The position numbers were made by a program, and so were the translations under genes. Positions 17,816 to 25,633 of a stretch of 34,789 nucleotides of DNA are shown piece after piece (within the stretch, counting starts at the first letter, position 1; each line of letters opens with the position of its first letter). Source of the stretch: Myxococcales bacterium (GTDB lineage: Bacteria > Myxococcota_A > UBA9160 > SMWR01). The notes beneath the pieces are model-generated. The model saw nothing but the letters and a program-made list of their open reading frames with translations, was not told where the DNA came from and made no database searches. Location: positions 1 through 34,789 of the forward strand of contig JACZVU010000008.1 of the NCBI GenBank assembly GCA_022572485.1, read 5' to 3'.

Positions 17816-18586
17816 ATGGCGTTCGAGTGGGTCGCAGAAGAATCAGAAAACAAATTGAATATCAATCTATTGGAGTATATCCGATCTGGCGCAGCCGAGC
17901 TGTTGAGCCCCCAAGAGATCTTGATCTGGGGACTCGAAAACTTTACCGACAAACTCGCGCTCTCGTGTTCGTTCGGAGCGCCTGAGGGACTCGTTCTGCT
18001 CGACATGATGCATCAGATCGATCCTGCATCTCGCGTCTTCGTGCTCGATACCGGGCGCCTCCCGCAGGCTACCTACGATCTCATCGATCGCGTGCGGGAC
18101 CGCTACGGCAAGACCGTCGAAGTCATCTTCCCGGACGCCGAGCGCGTGCGGTCGATGGTCCGCGACAACGGATTGGATCTCTTCTACGAAAGCGTCGAGA
18201 AGCGCGAACTCTGCTGCCGGATCCGCAAGGTCGAGCCGCTCAACCGCTTCTTGTCAGGACTCGACGCCTGGGTGACCGGTCTTCGCCGCGGCCAGAGCCG
18301 TGCGCGCGGGAAGACCGCGAAGATCGAAATCGACCGAGCCCACGCTGGAATCACGAAGCTCAATCCGCTCGCCGACTGGTCGCGCGAGCAAGTGCTCGAC
18401 TACGTGAAGGAGCACGAGGTTCCGATCAATCGCCTCCACGCCGAAGGCTATCCATCGGTAGGTTGTGATCCTTGTTCGCGCGCGATTGGGCCTGGTGATG
18501 AACTGCGCTCCGGCCGCTGGTGGTGGGAGAATTCCGACCTCAAAGAGTGCGGAATCCACCTGGAAGAAAAGGGGTCGGGGATCTAG
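17816..18586 (+). CDS. cysH: CysH-type assimilatory APS reductase
   Basis: A 256-residue PAPS/APS reductase. The nucleotide loop LSCSFGAPEG is at 49-58 and VLDTGRLPQATYDL at 77-90. Cys133-Cys134 and Cys217-x-x-Cys220 bind the [4Fe-4S] cluster that distinguishes APS (plant/Bacillus-type) from PAPS reductases. The catalytic cysteine is Cys245 in the C-terminal KECGIHLE. It reduces APS to sulfite with thioredoxin in sulfate assimilation. No ribosome binding site is visible before ATG 17816, so the message may be leaderless or the start unusual. The stop codon TAG (18584-18586) is part of the first CTAG of the 77-bp repeat. Confidence 0.92.
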   Translation: MAFEWVAEESENKLNINLLEYIRSGAAELLSPQEILIWGLENFTDKLALSCSFGAPEGLVLLDMMHQIDPASRVFVLDTGRLPQATYDLIDRVRDRYGKTVEVIFPDAERVRSMVRDNGLDLFYESVEKRELCCRIRKVEPLNRFLSGLDAWVTGLRRGQSRARGKTAKIEIDRAHAGITKLNPLADWSREQVLDYVKEHEVPINRLHAEGYPSVGCDPCSRAIGPGDELRSGRWWWENSDLKECGIHLEEKGSGI

Positions 18587-18659
18587 AGAATCCCGCAGAA
18601 TACCGTGACACCGGTTCCCGACGAGGATCGGTGTAACCCTATTCCGCGATCCTCTCTAG
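18583..18659. repeat. 77-bp CTAG-bounded palindromic repeat, copy 2
   Basis: Matches 4046-4122 at 75 of 77 positions. It fills the whole gap between the convergent cysH and FAH-like genes: its first CTAG supplies the TAG stop of cysH and its last CTAG, read on the other strand, supplies the TAG stop of the FAH-like gene. Its two differences from copy 1 are at opposite positions of the hairpin (position 8 from each end). It probably serves as a bidirectional terminator. Confidence 0.9.
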
Positions 18660-19696
18660 CCCGCTCTCGCCGACGTCACGTAGTTGCGCAGCCTGCCCAG
18701 TGACTCGACCTCGACCTCGACGAGGTCTCCGTCTCGAATCCAACGTTCCTGCTTTCTGGCCACCTCGAGACCCGAGGGTGCTCCCACCAGAACCACGTCG
18801 CCTGCCTCGAGCGCCATGGTCGTCGATGCATGAGCGATGATTTGCGCGATGGAGAAACGCATCTCCTTTGTCCTCGAGAGCTGCACGACATCGCCTGAAA
18901 CGACGGATCGAACTCCCAGATCTCCGGGATCCAGGACTTCATCCGTCGTGACGAGCCACGGGCCGAGGGGCGCGAAGGTGTCGCATGACTTCCCGACCGA
19001 TTCGTCTTCGAGGCCCGGATAACTCACGTCGTTGGCCGTGCAGTAGCCCGCGACACAGCCAAGCGCTTCGGTGGCGGTGACGTTCCGGGTCCGCACGCCG
19101 ATCACAGCGGCGAGTGCCCCCTGGAAGCAGACGCGGCGCGTGTCTGCAGGCAGTGCAATCTCGTCGTCAGGTCCGATCACAGCGGACGGTGCCTTCAAAA
19201 AGAGCCCCGGCGCCGCGTGATTTTCCGAATTCGAGGTGCCCGGAGTGAGGTCTTCGCCGGATGCCCCGATAATCTTTCCGGGTCGCGGCAGGGGTGCACA
19301 CAGCTTCACATGGCTGGCGGGTTCGACCGCGCCCGCTCGCAGGAAATCGGGCGCGTTGTAACAATCGAGTGTTTCGATTGCGAAGTCGAGCGCCATCTTT
19401 GCTGCTTTCAGCGCCGCGGGGCCGAGGCGCAGAAACGGGAGCATTTCCGAGGGCACCGCCGAATTCGCCTCGACCTCGGGTGCACCGACGTCGTCGTACG
19501 CGAGTTTGATCGCCAGGGTGCGGTTGAGGTCCACCACCCAGCCCGCGTAAGTGCCGGTCGAAAGGATGGCACCGAGGCGCCGTGAACCCGGGCGCATGGG
19601 TTCGAGGGATTCGAAACCCATTGCCGCATCACCCAGGGTGCCGGTGTCGTCCTGAGCCTTGTGAGCGCTGGATCGCTCGAAAGTGACGAGGTGCAT
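18656..19696 (-). CDS. Fumarylacetoacetate hydrolase-fold protein lacking the metal-binding glutamates
   Basis: A 346-residue protein with a FAH-family domain from about residue 140 to 342: FLKAPSAVIGPDDEIALP at 166-183, Asp223 in TANDVS, Lys236 with DTFAPLGPWLVT at 239-250, and the C-terminal ALEAGDVVLVGAPSGL. In active members an E-x-E pair precedes LAVVIG; here the same place reads FQGALAAVIG, giving Gln192 and Ala194 instead. The usual NYxxH near residue 147 is GASGEDL, with no histidine. Two of three metal ligands and the catalytic histidine are thus missing, so this may be an inactive or repurposed relative. The N-terminal 135 residues match the FAH N-domain. It converges on cysH through the 77-bp repeat. 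Confidence 0.85.
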   Translation of the reverse strand: MHLVTFERSSAHKAQDDTGTLGDAAMGFESLEPMRPGSRRLGAILSTGTYAGWVVDLNRTLAIKLAYDDVGAPEVEANSAVPSEMLPFLRLGPAALKAAKMALDFAIETLDCYNAPDFLRAGAVEPASHVKLCAPLPRPGKIIGASGEDLTPGTSNSENHAAPGLFLKAPSAVIGPDDEIALPADTRRVCFQGALAAVIGVRTRNVTATEALGCVAGYCTANDVSYPGLEDESVGKSCDTFAPLGPWLVTTDEVLDPGDLGVRSVVSGDVVQLSRTKEMRFSIAQIIAHASTTMALEAGDVVLVGAPSGLEVARKQERWIRDGDLVEVEVESLGRLRNYVTSARAG

Positions 19697-19856
19697 GGGG
19701 CCTCCGGTTCATCAAACTGTTCAATCGGCAAATCCCCCGCAGGTCCCGCGAAAGAGAAGCGCAGCAGTAAGGCAATCCGGAAGCAGGCAGCGTCAAGCTC
19801 CGGGGGCGATGTGCCGATTGGGAACAAGACGAAGCAAGGGTACCACGGAGACATCC

Positions 19857-20159
19857 ATGAGACTGCCCAATTGGAAGGCCTGCGCCGGCTATCTGGCTGT
19901 TTTCGCCACACTGGCGCTCAGCCTGCCCGGCGTGCGGGCCGTGCGCGCCGACGACGAGGTTGGTGTGGTCTCTGTGAACCTCGTCGATTCAGGGCCGAGC
20001 TGCGACCCGAGCCTCGAAGTCGGTGCCGCGAGATCAGTCAGGGTATTCTTGAGGGACACTCCCGATCGGCCCGAAGGTCCGCATCCGATAGCGCTCAACA
20101 CTCAGGGCTATAGCTACCGACCGCCCGGCGTCGACCCCGAGGCGCGTCGACTCGAGTAG
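19857..20159 (+). CDS. Small exported protein of unknown function
   Basis: A 100-residue protein. The first 31 residues are a good signal peptide: a positive N-terminus (MRLPNWK), a hydrophobic core (YLAVFATLALSLPG) and an A-x-A-like cleavage site before DDEVG. The mature part has two cysteine-free halves apart from one Cys in GPSCDPS and is rich in Pro, Asp and Arg, with no domain I recognise. ATG 19857 is preceded by GGAG at 19847-19850, which fixes the start over several upstream ATGs. It is probably a periplasmic or surface protein; its function is unknown. Confidence 0.6.
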   Translation: MRLPNWKACAGYLAVFATLALSLPGVRAVRADDEVGVVSVNLVDSGPSCDPSLEVGAARSVRVFLRDTPDRPEGPHPIALNTQGYSYRPPGVDPEARRLE

Positions 20160-20334
20160 TGCTGATCTCTGATCCGGTTCGATGCCATTTCGATCTTGTA
20201 CTTCGCGTGATTCCGTGGATTCAATCGCCTCGCCCTGAAGCCATGAACGCGCGCCGAACGTGAGCGGCATCAATCCAACCAGAAACACCATTTCCGGTAT
20301 CTTGAGGGTAGGTACGCCTGGCTGGTATTGACTT

Positions 20335-20351
20335 CGTAGAGTGATTCTACG
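20335..20351. promoter_or_regulatory. Inverted repeat CGTAGA-gtgat-TCTACG
   Basis: Perfect 6-bp arms at 20335-20340 and 20346-20351 with a 5-base loop, immediately after a TTGACT (20328-20333) that could be a -35 box. Probably an operator of the downstream LLM oxidoreductase gene or a small terminator of the exported-protein gene. Confidence 0.4.
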
Positions 20352-20370
20352 CAGCGTTCATCTCCGCTGT

Positions 20371-20382
20371 GGATTCGAATCC
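20371..20382. promoter_or_regulatory. 12-bp perfect palindrome GGATTCGAATCC with adjacent TATGCT
   Basis: A perfect palindrome at 20371-20382 is followed by TATGCT at 20385-20390, a possible -10 box, about 40 bases before the ATG at 20427. The position suits an operator. No good -35 is seen 17 bases upstream of TATGCT. Confidence 0.4.
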
Positions 20383-20426
20383 GGTATGCTGCAGGGTACG
20401 GGTTCATCCCAATCTGAGGTCTTCCC

Positions 20427-21455
20427 ATGCGACTCGGTCTCCTCGTTGGCCAGTTCGGGCCCGACATCCGAATTGATTACGATCTGATTCTGGAAGCGGA
20501 GCGCCTTGGTTACAGTTCGGTGTGGACATCGGAAGCCTACGGGTGCGATGCTGTCGTACCCCTTGCGTTCATCGCGGCGAAGACAAGCAAGATCGGACTC
20601 GGAACAGCGATCATGCAGATGCCAGCGCGCTCGCCCGCGATGGTTGCGATGACGGCGATGACACTCGACCACCTTTCCGGTGGCCGCTTCAACCTCGGGA
20701 TCGGGCCGTCCGGCCCGCAGGTCGTGGAGGGGTGGCACGGGGTCGCCTACGGGCGCCCTCTCACGCGAACGCGCGAGTACGTCAGCATCGTCCGAAAGAT
20801 CCTGGCGCGAGAAGACCGGCTCGAACATCACGGTTACCACTATCAGATTCCCTACACCGGGGAGGGCGCGACCGGGCTTGGTAAACCACTCAAGAGCATT
20901 CTTCACGGTCGAGCGGACATGAAGATTTATACTGCTGCGATTACCCCGAAGGGCCTGGCGTGTAGTGGAGAGGTGGCCGATGGCGTATTTCCCGTCTGGA
21001 TGGATCCTGGGAAACCGGAAGCGCTCGTTCCCTACATTGAAGAGGGATTTTCGAAGAGTGGCAGCGCCAAGAGCATGCTCGATTTCGATATCGCGCCCTT
21101 CGTGACGTGCATCGTCGGAGACGACCGCGACAGCTGTCGCATGCCCGTGAAGGGCATGCTCTCCCTCTACATCGGAGGGATGGGCGCTCGGGGGAAGAAC
21201 TTCTATACCGATTATGCGAAGCGGCTCGGCTACGAAGAAGCCGCGGTGAAGATCCAGGATCTGTACCTGGATGGGAAAAAGGCCGAGGCGATGACGGCGG
21301 TTCCAGATGAGTTGGTTGATGCGGTCTCACTGATCGGTACCCGGGACAGGATCGCGGATCGCATTCAAGTGTGGAAGGATTCTCCTGCAACGACACTTTT
21401 GTTGGGTGCCCAACAACCCGAGGCCGTCCAGCTGCTGGCGGAACTCGTTCTCTAG
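20427..21455 (+). CDS. LLM-class (luciferase-like) oxidoreductase, probably F420-dependent
   Basis: A 342-residue TIM-barrel flavin or F420 oxidoreductase. The beginning [33 protein letters not shown] at about 23-42, [25 protein letters not shown] (mid-barrel; family hallmark GT.I...RSP) and the [19 protein letters not shown] segment are all typical of F420-dependent LLM proteins related to tetrahydromethanopterin reductase. The last part, ending [24 protein letters not shown], is also standard. The reaction is unknown. The stop is 16 bases before bioA, so the two genes are probably co-transcribed. Confidence 0.87.
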   Translation: MRLGLLVGQFGPDIRIDYDLILEAERLGYSSVWTSEAYGCDAVVPLAFIAAKTSKIGLGTAIMQMPARSPAMVAMTAMTLDHLSGGRFNLGIGPSGPQVVEGWHGVAYGRPLTRTREYVSIVRKILAREDRLEHHGYHYQIPYTGEGATGLGKPLKSILHGRADMKIYTAAITPKGLACSGEVADGVFPVWMDPGKPEALVPYIEEGFSKSGSAKSMLDFDIAPFVTCIVGDDRDSCRMPVKGMLSLYIGGMGARGKNFYTDYAKRLGYEEAAVKIQDLYLDGKKAEAMTAVPDELVDAVSLIGTRDRIADRIQVWKDSPATTLLLGAQQPEAVQLLAELVL

Positions 21456-21471
21456 GTTCCGGAGGCGGTAG

Positions 21472-22782
21472 ATGTCCGAGGGTTTCTCCAAACGCATCGT
21501 CGAACTCGACAAGCGCTACGTGTGGCATCCTTACACGGAAATGAGCCATTATCGGAAGAGCGTCGACCCGCTGGTCATCGTCGAGGCCATCGGTTCTCGA
21601 CTGATCGGTACTGATGGACGCAGCTATATCGATGCCAATGCGTCATGGTGGACGTCGGCTGTTGGTCACAATCACCCACGCCTCGTGGCGGCGTTGCGCC
21701 GGCAGTCAGAAGTCCTTTGCCACACTGCGCTGGGTGGAATTGCGCACCCTCTAGCGTCAGAACTTGCGGAAGCATTATGCGGCGTTGCTCCCGACGGGCT
21801 GTCTCACGTCTTTTACAGTGATAACGGTTCTACGTCGATCGAAGTGGCGATGAAACTTTCACTTCAGTACTGGGCGCAAAACGGACTCCCTAGGAGAACT
21901 CGCTTCGTGGCGCTCGAAGAAGGCTATCACGGCGACACGATTGGTACGACAGCACTCGGTGGAGTCGAAGTATTTCGGAAACCGTTTTCGGATGTGCTGC
22001 TCGATTGTTTTTATGTACCGCCAGCGCGAGAAGCCTCGCAGCGCGCGCGTTGCCTCGAAGAACTCGAAAAGGTAATCGACCGAAACACCGATACGATTGC
22101 AGGCGTGGTCTTCGAATCAATGGTTCAGGGGGCCGCGGGTATGCGGATCTACGATCCCGCCATGCTGCGCGTCGCTCGCGAACTCTGTAATCGGCACGGC
22201 ATTTTTCTGATCTGTGATGAAGTCTTTACCGGCTACGGACGAACCGGGCCGATGTGGGCCTGCGAACATGCCGGCATCGCGCCTGATCTGTTGTGTATCT
22301 CAAAAGCTTTCACGGGCGGAGTCATGCCGATGGCGGCCACTCTCGCTACCGATCGAATCTTCGACGGATTTATCGGCGACGCGGACCGTGCTTTCTACTA
22401 CGGACACACTTTCTGCGGAAATCCGCTCGGCGCCGCGGTCGCGTTGGAGGTGCTCAATGTCTTCGACGATGAACAGATTCTCGATCGATTGAAGCCAAAG
22501 GCCGAGCAGATCGCACGTGCATTCGAGGAGATGGGAGCGCTTCCTGGCGTTGCGGCGACGCGCTCGATCGGGATGATCGGCGCCCTCGATTTGAGAGGTG
22601 ATGCTGGCTATCTGGCCGAGCTGGGTTGGCGGGTCTACAGCGAGGCGCAGCGACGCGGTGTATACCTGAGACCGATCGGCAATGTGGTCTACGTGACGCC
22701 CTCGCTCAATATTCCCGATGAAGACCTGTCGGAACTGCTGGCGGTTGTTCGCGAGAGCGTGGCGTCTGCCACGGAAGGGTAG
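21472..22782 (+). CDS. bioA: BioA, adenosylmethionine-8-amino-7-oxononanoate aminotransferase
   Basis: A 436-residue class III aminotransferase of biotin synthesis. It makes 7,8-diaminopelargonic acid with S-adenosylmethionine as amino donor. BioA hallmarks are WHPYTEM at 18-24, the double Trp (Trp59-Trp60) in ASWWTS, YHGDTIG at 152-158 and YGHTFCGNPLGAA. The PLP lysine is Lys278 in ISKAFTGG, and Asp249 lies in LICDEVFTGYGRTG. The C-terminal GNVVYVTPSLNI fits. No other biotin gene is in the window, so a broader aminotransferase role is possible. GGAGG stands at about 21461-21465 before ATG 21472. Confidence 0.88.
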   Translation: MSEGFSKRIVELDKRYVWHPYTEMSHYRKSVDPLVIVEAIGSRLIGTDGRSYIDANASWWTSAVGHNHPRLVAALRRQSEVLCHTALGGIAHPLASELAEALCGVAPDGLSHVFYSDNGSTSIEVAMKLSLQYWAQNGLPRRTRFVALEEGYHGDTIGTTALGGVEVFRKPFSDVLLDCFYVPPAREASQRARCLEELEKVIDRNTDTIAGVVFESMVQGAAGMRIYDPAMLRVARELCNRHGIFLICDEVFTGYGRTGPMWACEHAGIAPDLLCISKAFTGGVMPMAATLATDRIFDGFIGDADRAFYYGHTFCGNPLGAAVALEVLNVFDDEQILDRLKPKAEQIARAFEEMGALPGVAATRSIGMIGALDLRGDAGYLAELGWRVYSEAQRRGVYLRPIGNVVYVTPSLNIPDEDLSELLAVVRESVASATEG

Positions 22783-22841
22783 AGTCGCGAGAATCTGCGG
22801 TCCCGCTGCGCGGCACCTTCCGCATCGTCGCGCAAACCCGA

Positions 22842-22864
22842 GAATCGGGTTTGCACTCCTCGCA
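22842..22864 (+). terminator. Hairpin after bioA
   Basis: Perfect 10-bp stem GCAAACCCGA / TCGGGTTTGC with loop GAA, 60 bases downstream of the bioA stop. No T run follows, so it may act as a terminator or 3' stabiliser rather than a classic intrinsic terminator. Confidence 0.55.
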
Positions 22865-22934
22865 CCCCATGGCCGCCGAGAGTTGCGCCGAGCCTGTGCT
22901 CCGGCATGTGGACGCTCTGGGCTAGGATCTGGCT

Positions 22935-24218
22935 GTGTCGGAACGCGCGGATGTTCTGATCGTGGGCGGAGGCGTGATCGGAGCTTCGGTCGCCTGGGCG
23001 TTGGCCCGTCGCGGCGTCACTGGAATCGTCGTCGTCGATCTGGACCTCGCCGGCCTCTACGCGTCCTCGGAGTTGAATGCCGGGGGCGTGCGCGCGACCT
23101 AGTGGCATCCGGTCAACATTCAATCGTGTCTCGTCACGCTCGATTTTTTTCGCGACCACGCCGCGGCTTTCAGCTTTCGCGACCGCGGCTACCTATGGCT
23201 CTATTCTGATCCCGAACTCTACGCACAGGCGATCGAGAAGAGAAGATTCCAAAACGACTGTGGACTCGGTATTGAGCTTCTTTCGACATCTGAACTTCCT
23301 GAACGATTTCCCATACTCGACCGTGGCCTCGAAGAGATCGTGGGCGCCACCTTCTCACCTCGCGATGGATTGGTGAACCCCAATGCCGTTCGAGCGTGGT
23401 ACCGATCCGAGGCCGAGCGATTGGGTGTCGTCTTCCGTAATCGGCACTATGTGGCCGGCGCGGTGACCCAGCGCGTTTTGGGTGTTGCGGGAAGCCGGCG
23501 CCGCGTCTCTGCAGTCGACGTGATCGAGGTCGAGTGCGGAGACGTCGCGGACACGGACGGAACGGTGAGGGAAATCCTGACCACCCATCGCGTGCCGATC
23601 AACAAACGGTCCGGTGAGGTGCGCATTGGTTGTGATGTGGTTGTGAACTGTCTCGGTGCCTGGTCGCCGATCTTTTCGTCAAAGATCGGAGTTTCGGATG
23701 TCACCGAAGCCGTCCGTCGGCAGATCTGCCTGATCGACGTCCATCAAGAAGACATTGCACCGGGAGTTTCGTTCGATGACCTCGGCATGATTGTAGATGC
23801 CAGTGGGCTCTATTTTCATCCTGAGGGTGCCCACATTCTCGCAGGTTTCTCGATTCCCGACGAGGCTCCCGGTTTCGATTTCGGCTACGACGGCAACGAT
23901 TTCTTTGAAACCCAGATTTGGAAGCGGCTCGCCCATCGTTCGAGCAGCTTTGAACGCTGCGGACACGTGCGCGGTTGGGCGGGCCTCTACGCGGTGACGC
24001 CCGATTGCAGCGGTATCGCGGGTAAAATCGCTAGCTTCGACAATCTCTTTGAGGCGCACTCTTTTACCGGGCGTGGTGTTATGCAGTCCTACGCAGTCGG
24101 GCGTGAAATAGCGGCACTCATTACGACTGGGCGCTTCGAATCGTGCGATCTGAGCGCCCTCGCCCGCGAGCGATTCGAAGATCCGGCTCATTGGGTTCGA
24201 GAAGAACTCCATATCTGA
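22935..24218 (+). pseudogene. FAD-dependent oxidoreductase (DAO family) with an internal amber codon
   Basis: Reading from the GTG at 22935 (AGGA seven bases upstream), the frame starts VSERADVLIVGGGVIGAS, a classic FAD-binding Rossmann motif, reaches NAGGVRAT, then meets TAG at 23100-23102 (codon 56). After it, the same frame continues without gap as WHPVNIQSCLVTLDFFRDH and keeps family-like sequence to the stop at 24218, including GWAGLYAVTPDCSGIAG and SFTGRGVMQSYAVGREIAALI near the end. Family members (glycine, sarcosine and D-amino acid oxidases) oxidise amines. A single-base change from TGG (Trp) would account for the TAG. The total of 427 codons is normal. Either nonsense mutation, sequencing error or readthrough. 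Confidence 0.8.
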
Positions 24219-24238
24219 CTCGCGCGCGCCGGGAGGTG

Positions 24239-24810
24239 TCAGGGGCGATCGAAACGGGTGCGGAGGTGCGGAGGCAGGGTCGGACATGCATCGAGCGGTT
24301 TCCTGAAGAGCCTGTTGCGGACTTTCGCGATTCCGTCGTAGCCGGCGTCGAGCCAGTGCAAAGGCAATACGCTGGCTGCGATTGCGACCACACGCCATAG
24401 GCCGCCCAGCCGCTTCCCGATTTCGAGCATCGCCGCGGAACGAAGGCGTGTGCGAGTAGAATCCAACCGATGAACGGCATGCTTGAATTCGAGATCGGTG
24501 GATTCGTCGTGAAGAGGACCCCCCCCAGATACAAGAGGATGAGGCCCACGAGGCGATCGCGCACTCCCAACGCGAAGAGCAGGCTCACTCCGGCGCCTGC
24601 GAGAAGCAGTGCGACGGCTACAGCCGGCAAATCCCAGAAGCACAATATATTCGGAAAAAAGGCATTCAGAGTATTTTCAGATGATTCGCCTAGCATGCGC
24701 GCATCGGAAGGCACCTTGGAGGCCAACGGAACAAGGCATACGAGATGAAACAGCAGATAAACGCCAAGCGCGCATCGGAAGACACTGTATTTGGCCGCCC
24801 GTCCAACCAT
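24239..24810 (-). pseudogene. Membrane protein (HTTM/DoxX-like), apparently frameshifted
   Basis: The first ~125 residues from 24810 hold at least three hydrophobic helices (YSVFRCALGVYLLFHLVCLV, AVAVALLLAGAGVSLLFALG and LVGLILLYLGGVLFTTNPPI) and the segment NSSMPFIGWILLAHAFVP, typical of HTTM or DoxX-like proteins. After FVP the frame loses hydrophobic character, whereas a neighbouring frame resumes with EIGKRLGGLWRVVAIAASVLPLHWLDAGYDGIAKVRNRL and ends at 24239. The switch is near 24420-24440. The gene thus seems frameshifted and shorter than usual (about 190 residues instead of 250-300). It converges on the FAD oxidoreductase pseudogene. Confidence 0.55.
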
Positions 24811-25045
24811 TCGCGTTGCCAGCCGTCATCGACGAGGAGGCTCCCAGATAAGCACGGCTTCTCCCGCTCTTCTGGCCCCGATCGCTCACTTGGCCAGATT
24901 TGATCGTTGCGATTCGCTTGCGAGAGCATAGGGGGGTTGGTAGGGGAGCCTACGTCGGCGAAGATCCGCTCACTTCGAACGCTTGTGGGATATCGGACCC
25001 GGTGGCGTGGGGCCGGAGAGTCTGGCAGAAGGAGCCGCGTAACGC

Positions 25046-25501
25046 TCAGGCGTGGTTTTCGCACCACTTTTGAATCGCCCGCAGGCGCGAATCGATCATT
25101 TTTGCGGACAGGCGCCGAATTGCAAATCGATCCATCGCCCCGCCCACAACCGGCGTCGAGCTCGACGCGACGACCTTGAGGCTCAGCCGAGTTCGATCGG
25201 GCAGAGCGACCTCTCTCGTGAGTGTGTAGGTTTCGTCAAAACAAAAGACGCCGCGGGAAATTGCCGATTGCAGGCGCTCGCCCGGCTGAACTTCCTGGAT
25301 GATTTGATGGACGACGATCGGGACGGATCCGATCCGGTACCGCCAACGGACCTGTTGGCCGAGCTGCGGGTAGCCGGGAGCCGGGTCGAGCAACGCGACG
25401 ATCTGGTCATCCCAGCGGATCAGTTCGCTCGGAGTCGTGAGCGCGCGCCAGATCCGGTCGCGCTCAGCGGTGATCAGTGTAGACATCGTGCTCGTAATCA
25501 C
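25046..25501 (-). CDS. SRPBCC-family protein (Bet v 1/START-like)
   Basis: A 151-residue protein with the usual SRPBCC beginning TAERDRIWRALTTPSELIRWDDQ (helix-grip fold), strands such as GQQVRWRYRIGSVPIVVHQIIQEVQPGERL, and a final long amphipathic helix (RLSAKMIDSRLRAIQKWCENH). Such proteins bind hydrophobic ligands. The ligand is not known. The GTG at 25501 gives a full first strand; an ATG at 25486 is an alternative. It lies alone, 132 bases beyond the 3' end of the transporter fusion on the same strand. Confidence 0.72.
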   Translation of the reverse strand: MITSTMSTLITAERDRIWRALTTPSELIRWDDQIVALLDPAPGYPQLGQQVRWRYRIGSVPIVVHQIIQEVQPGERLQSAISRGVFCFDETYTLTREVALPDRTRLSLKVVASSSTPVVGGAMDRFAIRRLSAKMIDSRLRAIQKWCENHA

Positions 25502-25633
25502 GTGAGCGCGTCACCCCCTGCACGCCAGCAGGATTAGCCCCATTCGCCGGTTTTGCAAGCGGTCTAGGCCGCAAAATCCGAATTTCGATCGAGTGCAGAG
25601 GCCTCACTTCCTCGCTCTCGGGCCGCCGGACGT

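Noticed and set aside
23100..23102. TAG as pyrrolysine
   Set aside because: The host is not a methylamine-type methyltransferase, the position fits Trp, and no pyl genes are in the window.
24698..24780. Repeat GCGCATCGGAAG occurring twice
   Set aside because: Both copies fall in the coding frame of the membrane protein (PSDAR and FRCAL regions), are short, and have no flanking structure.
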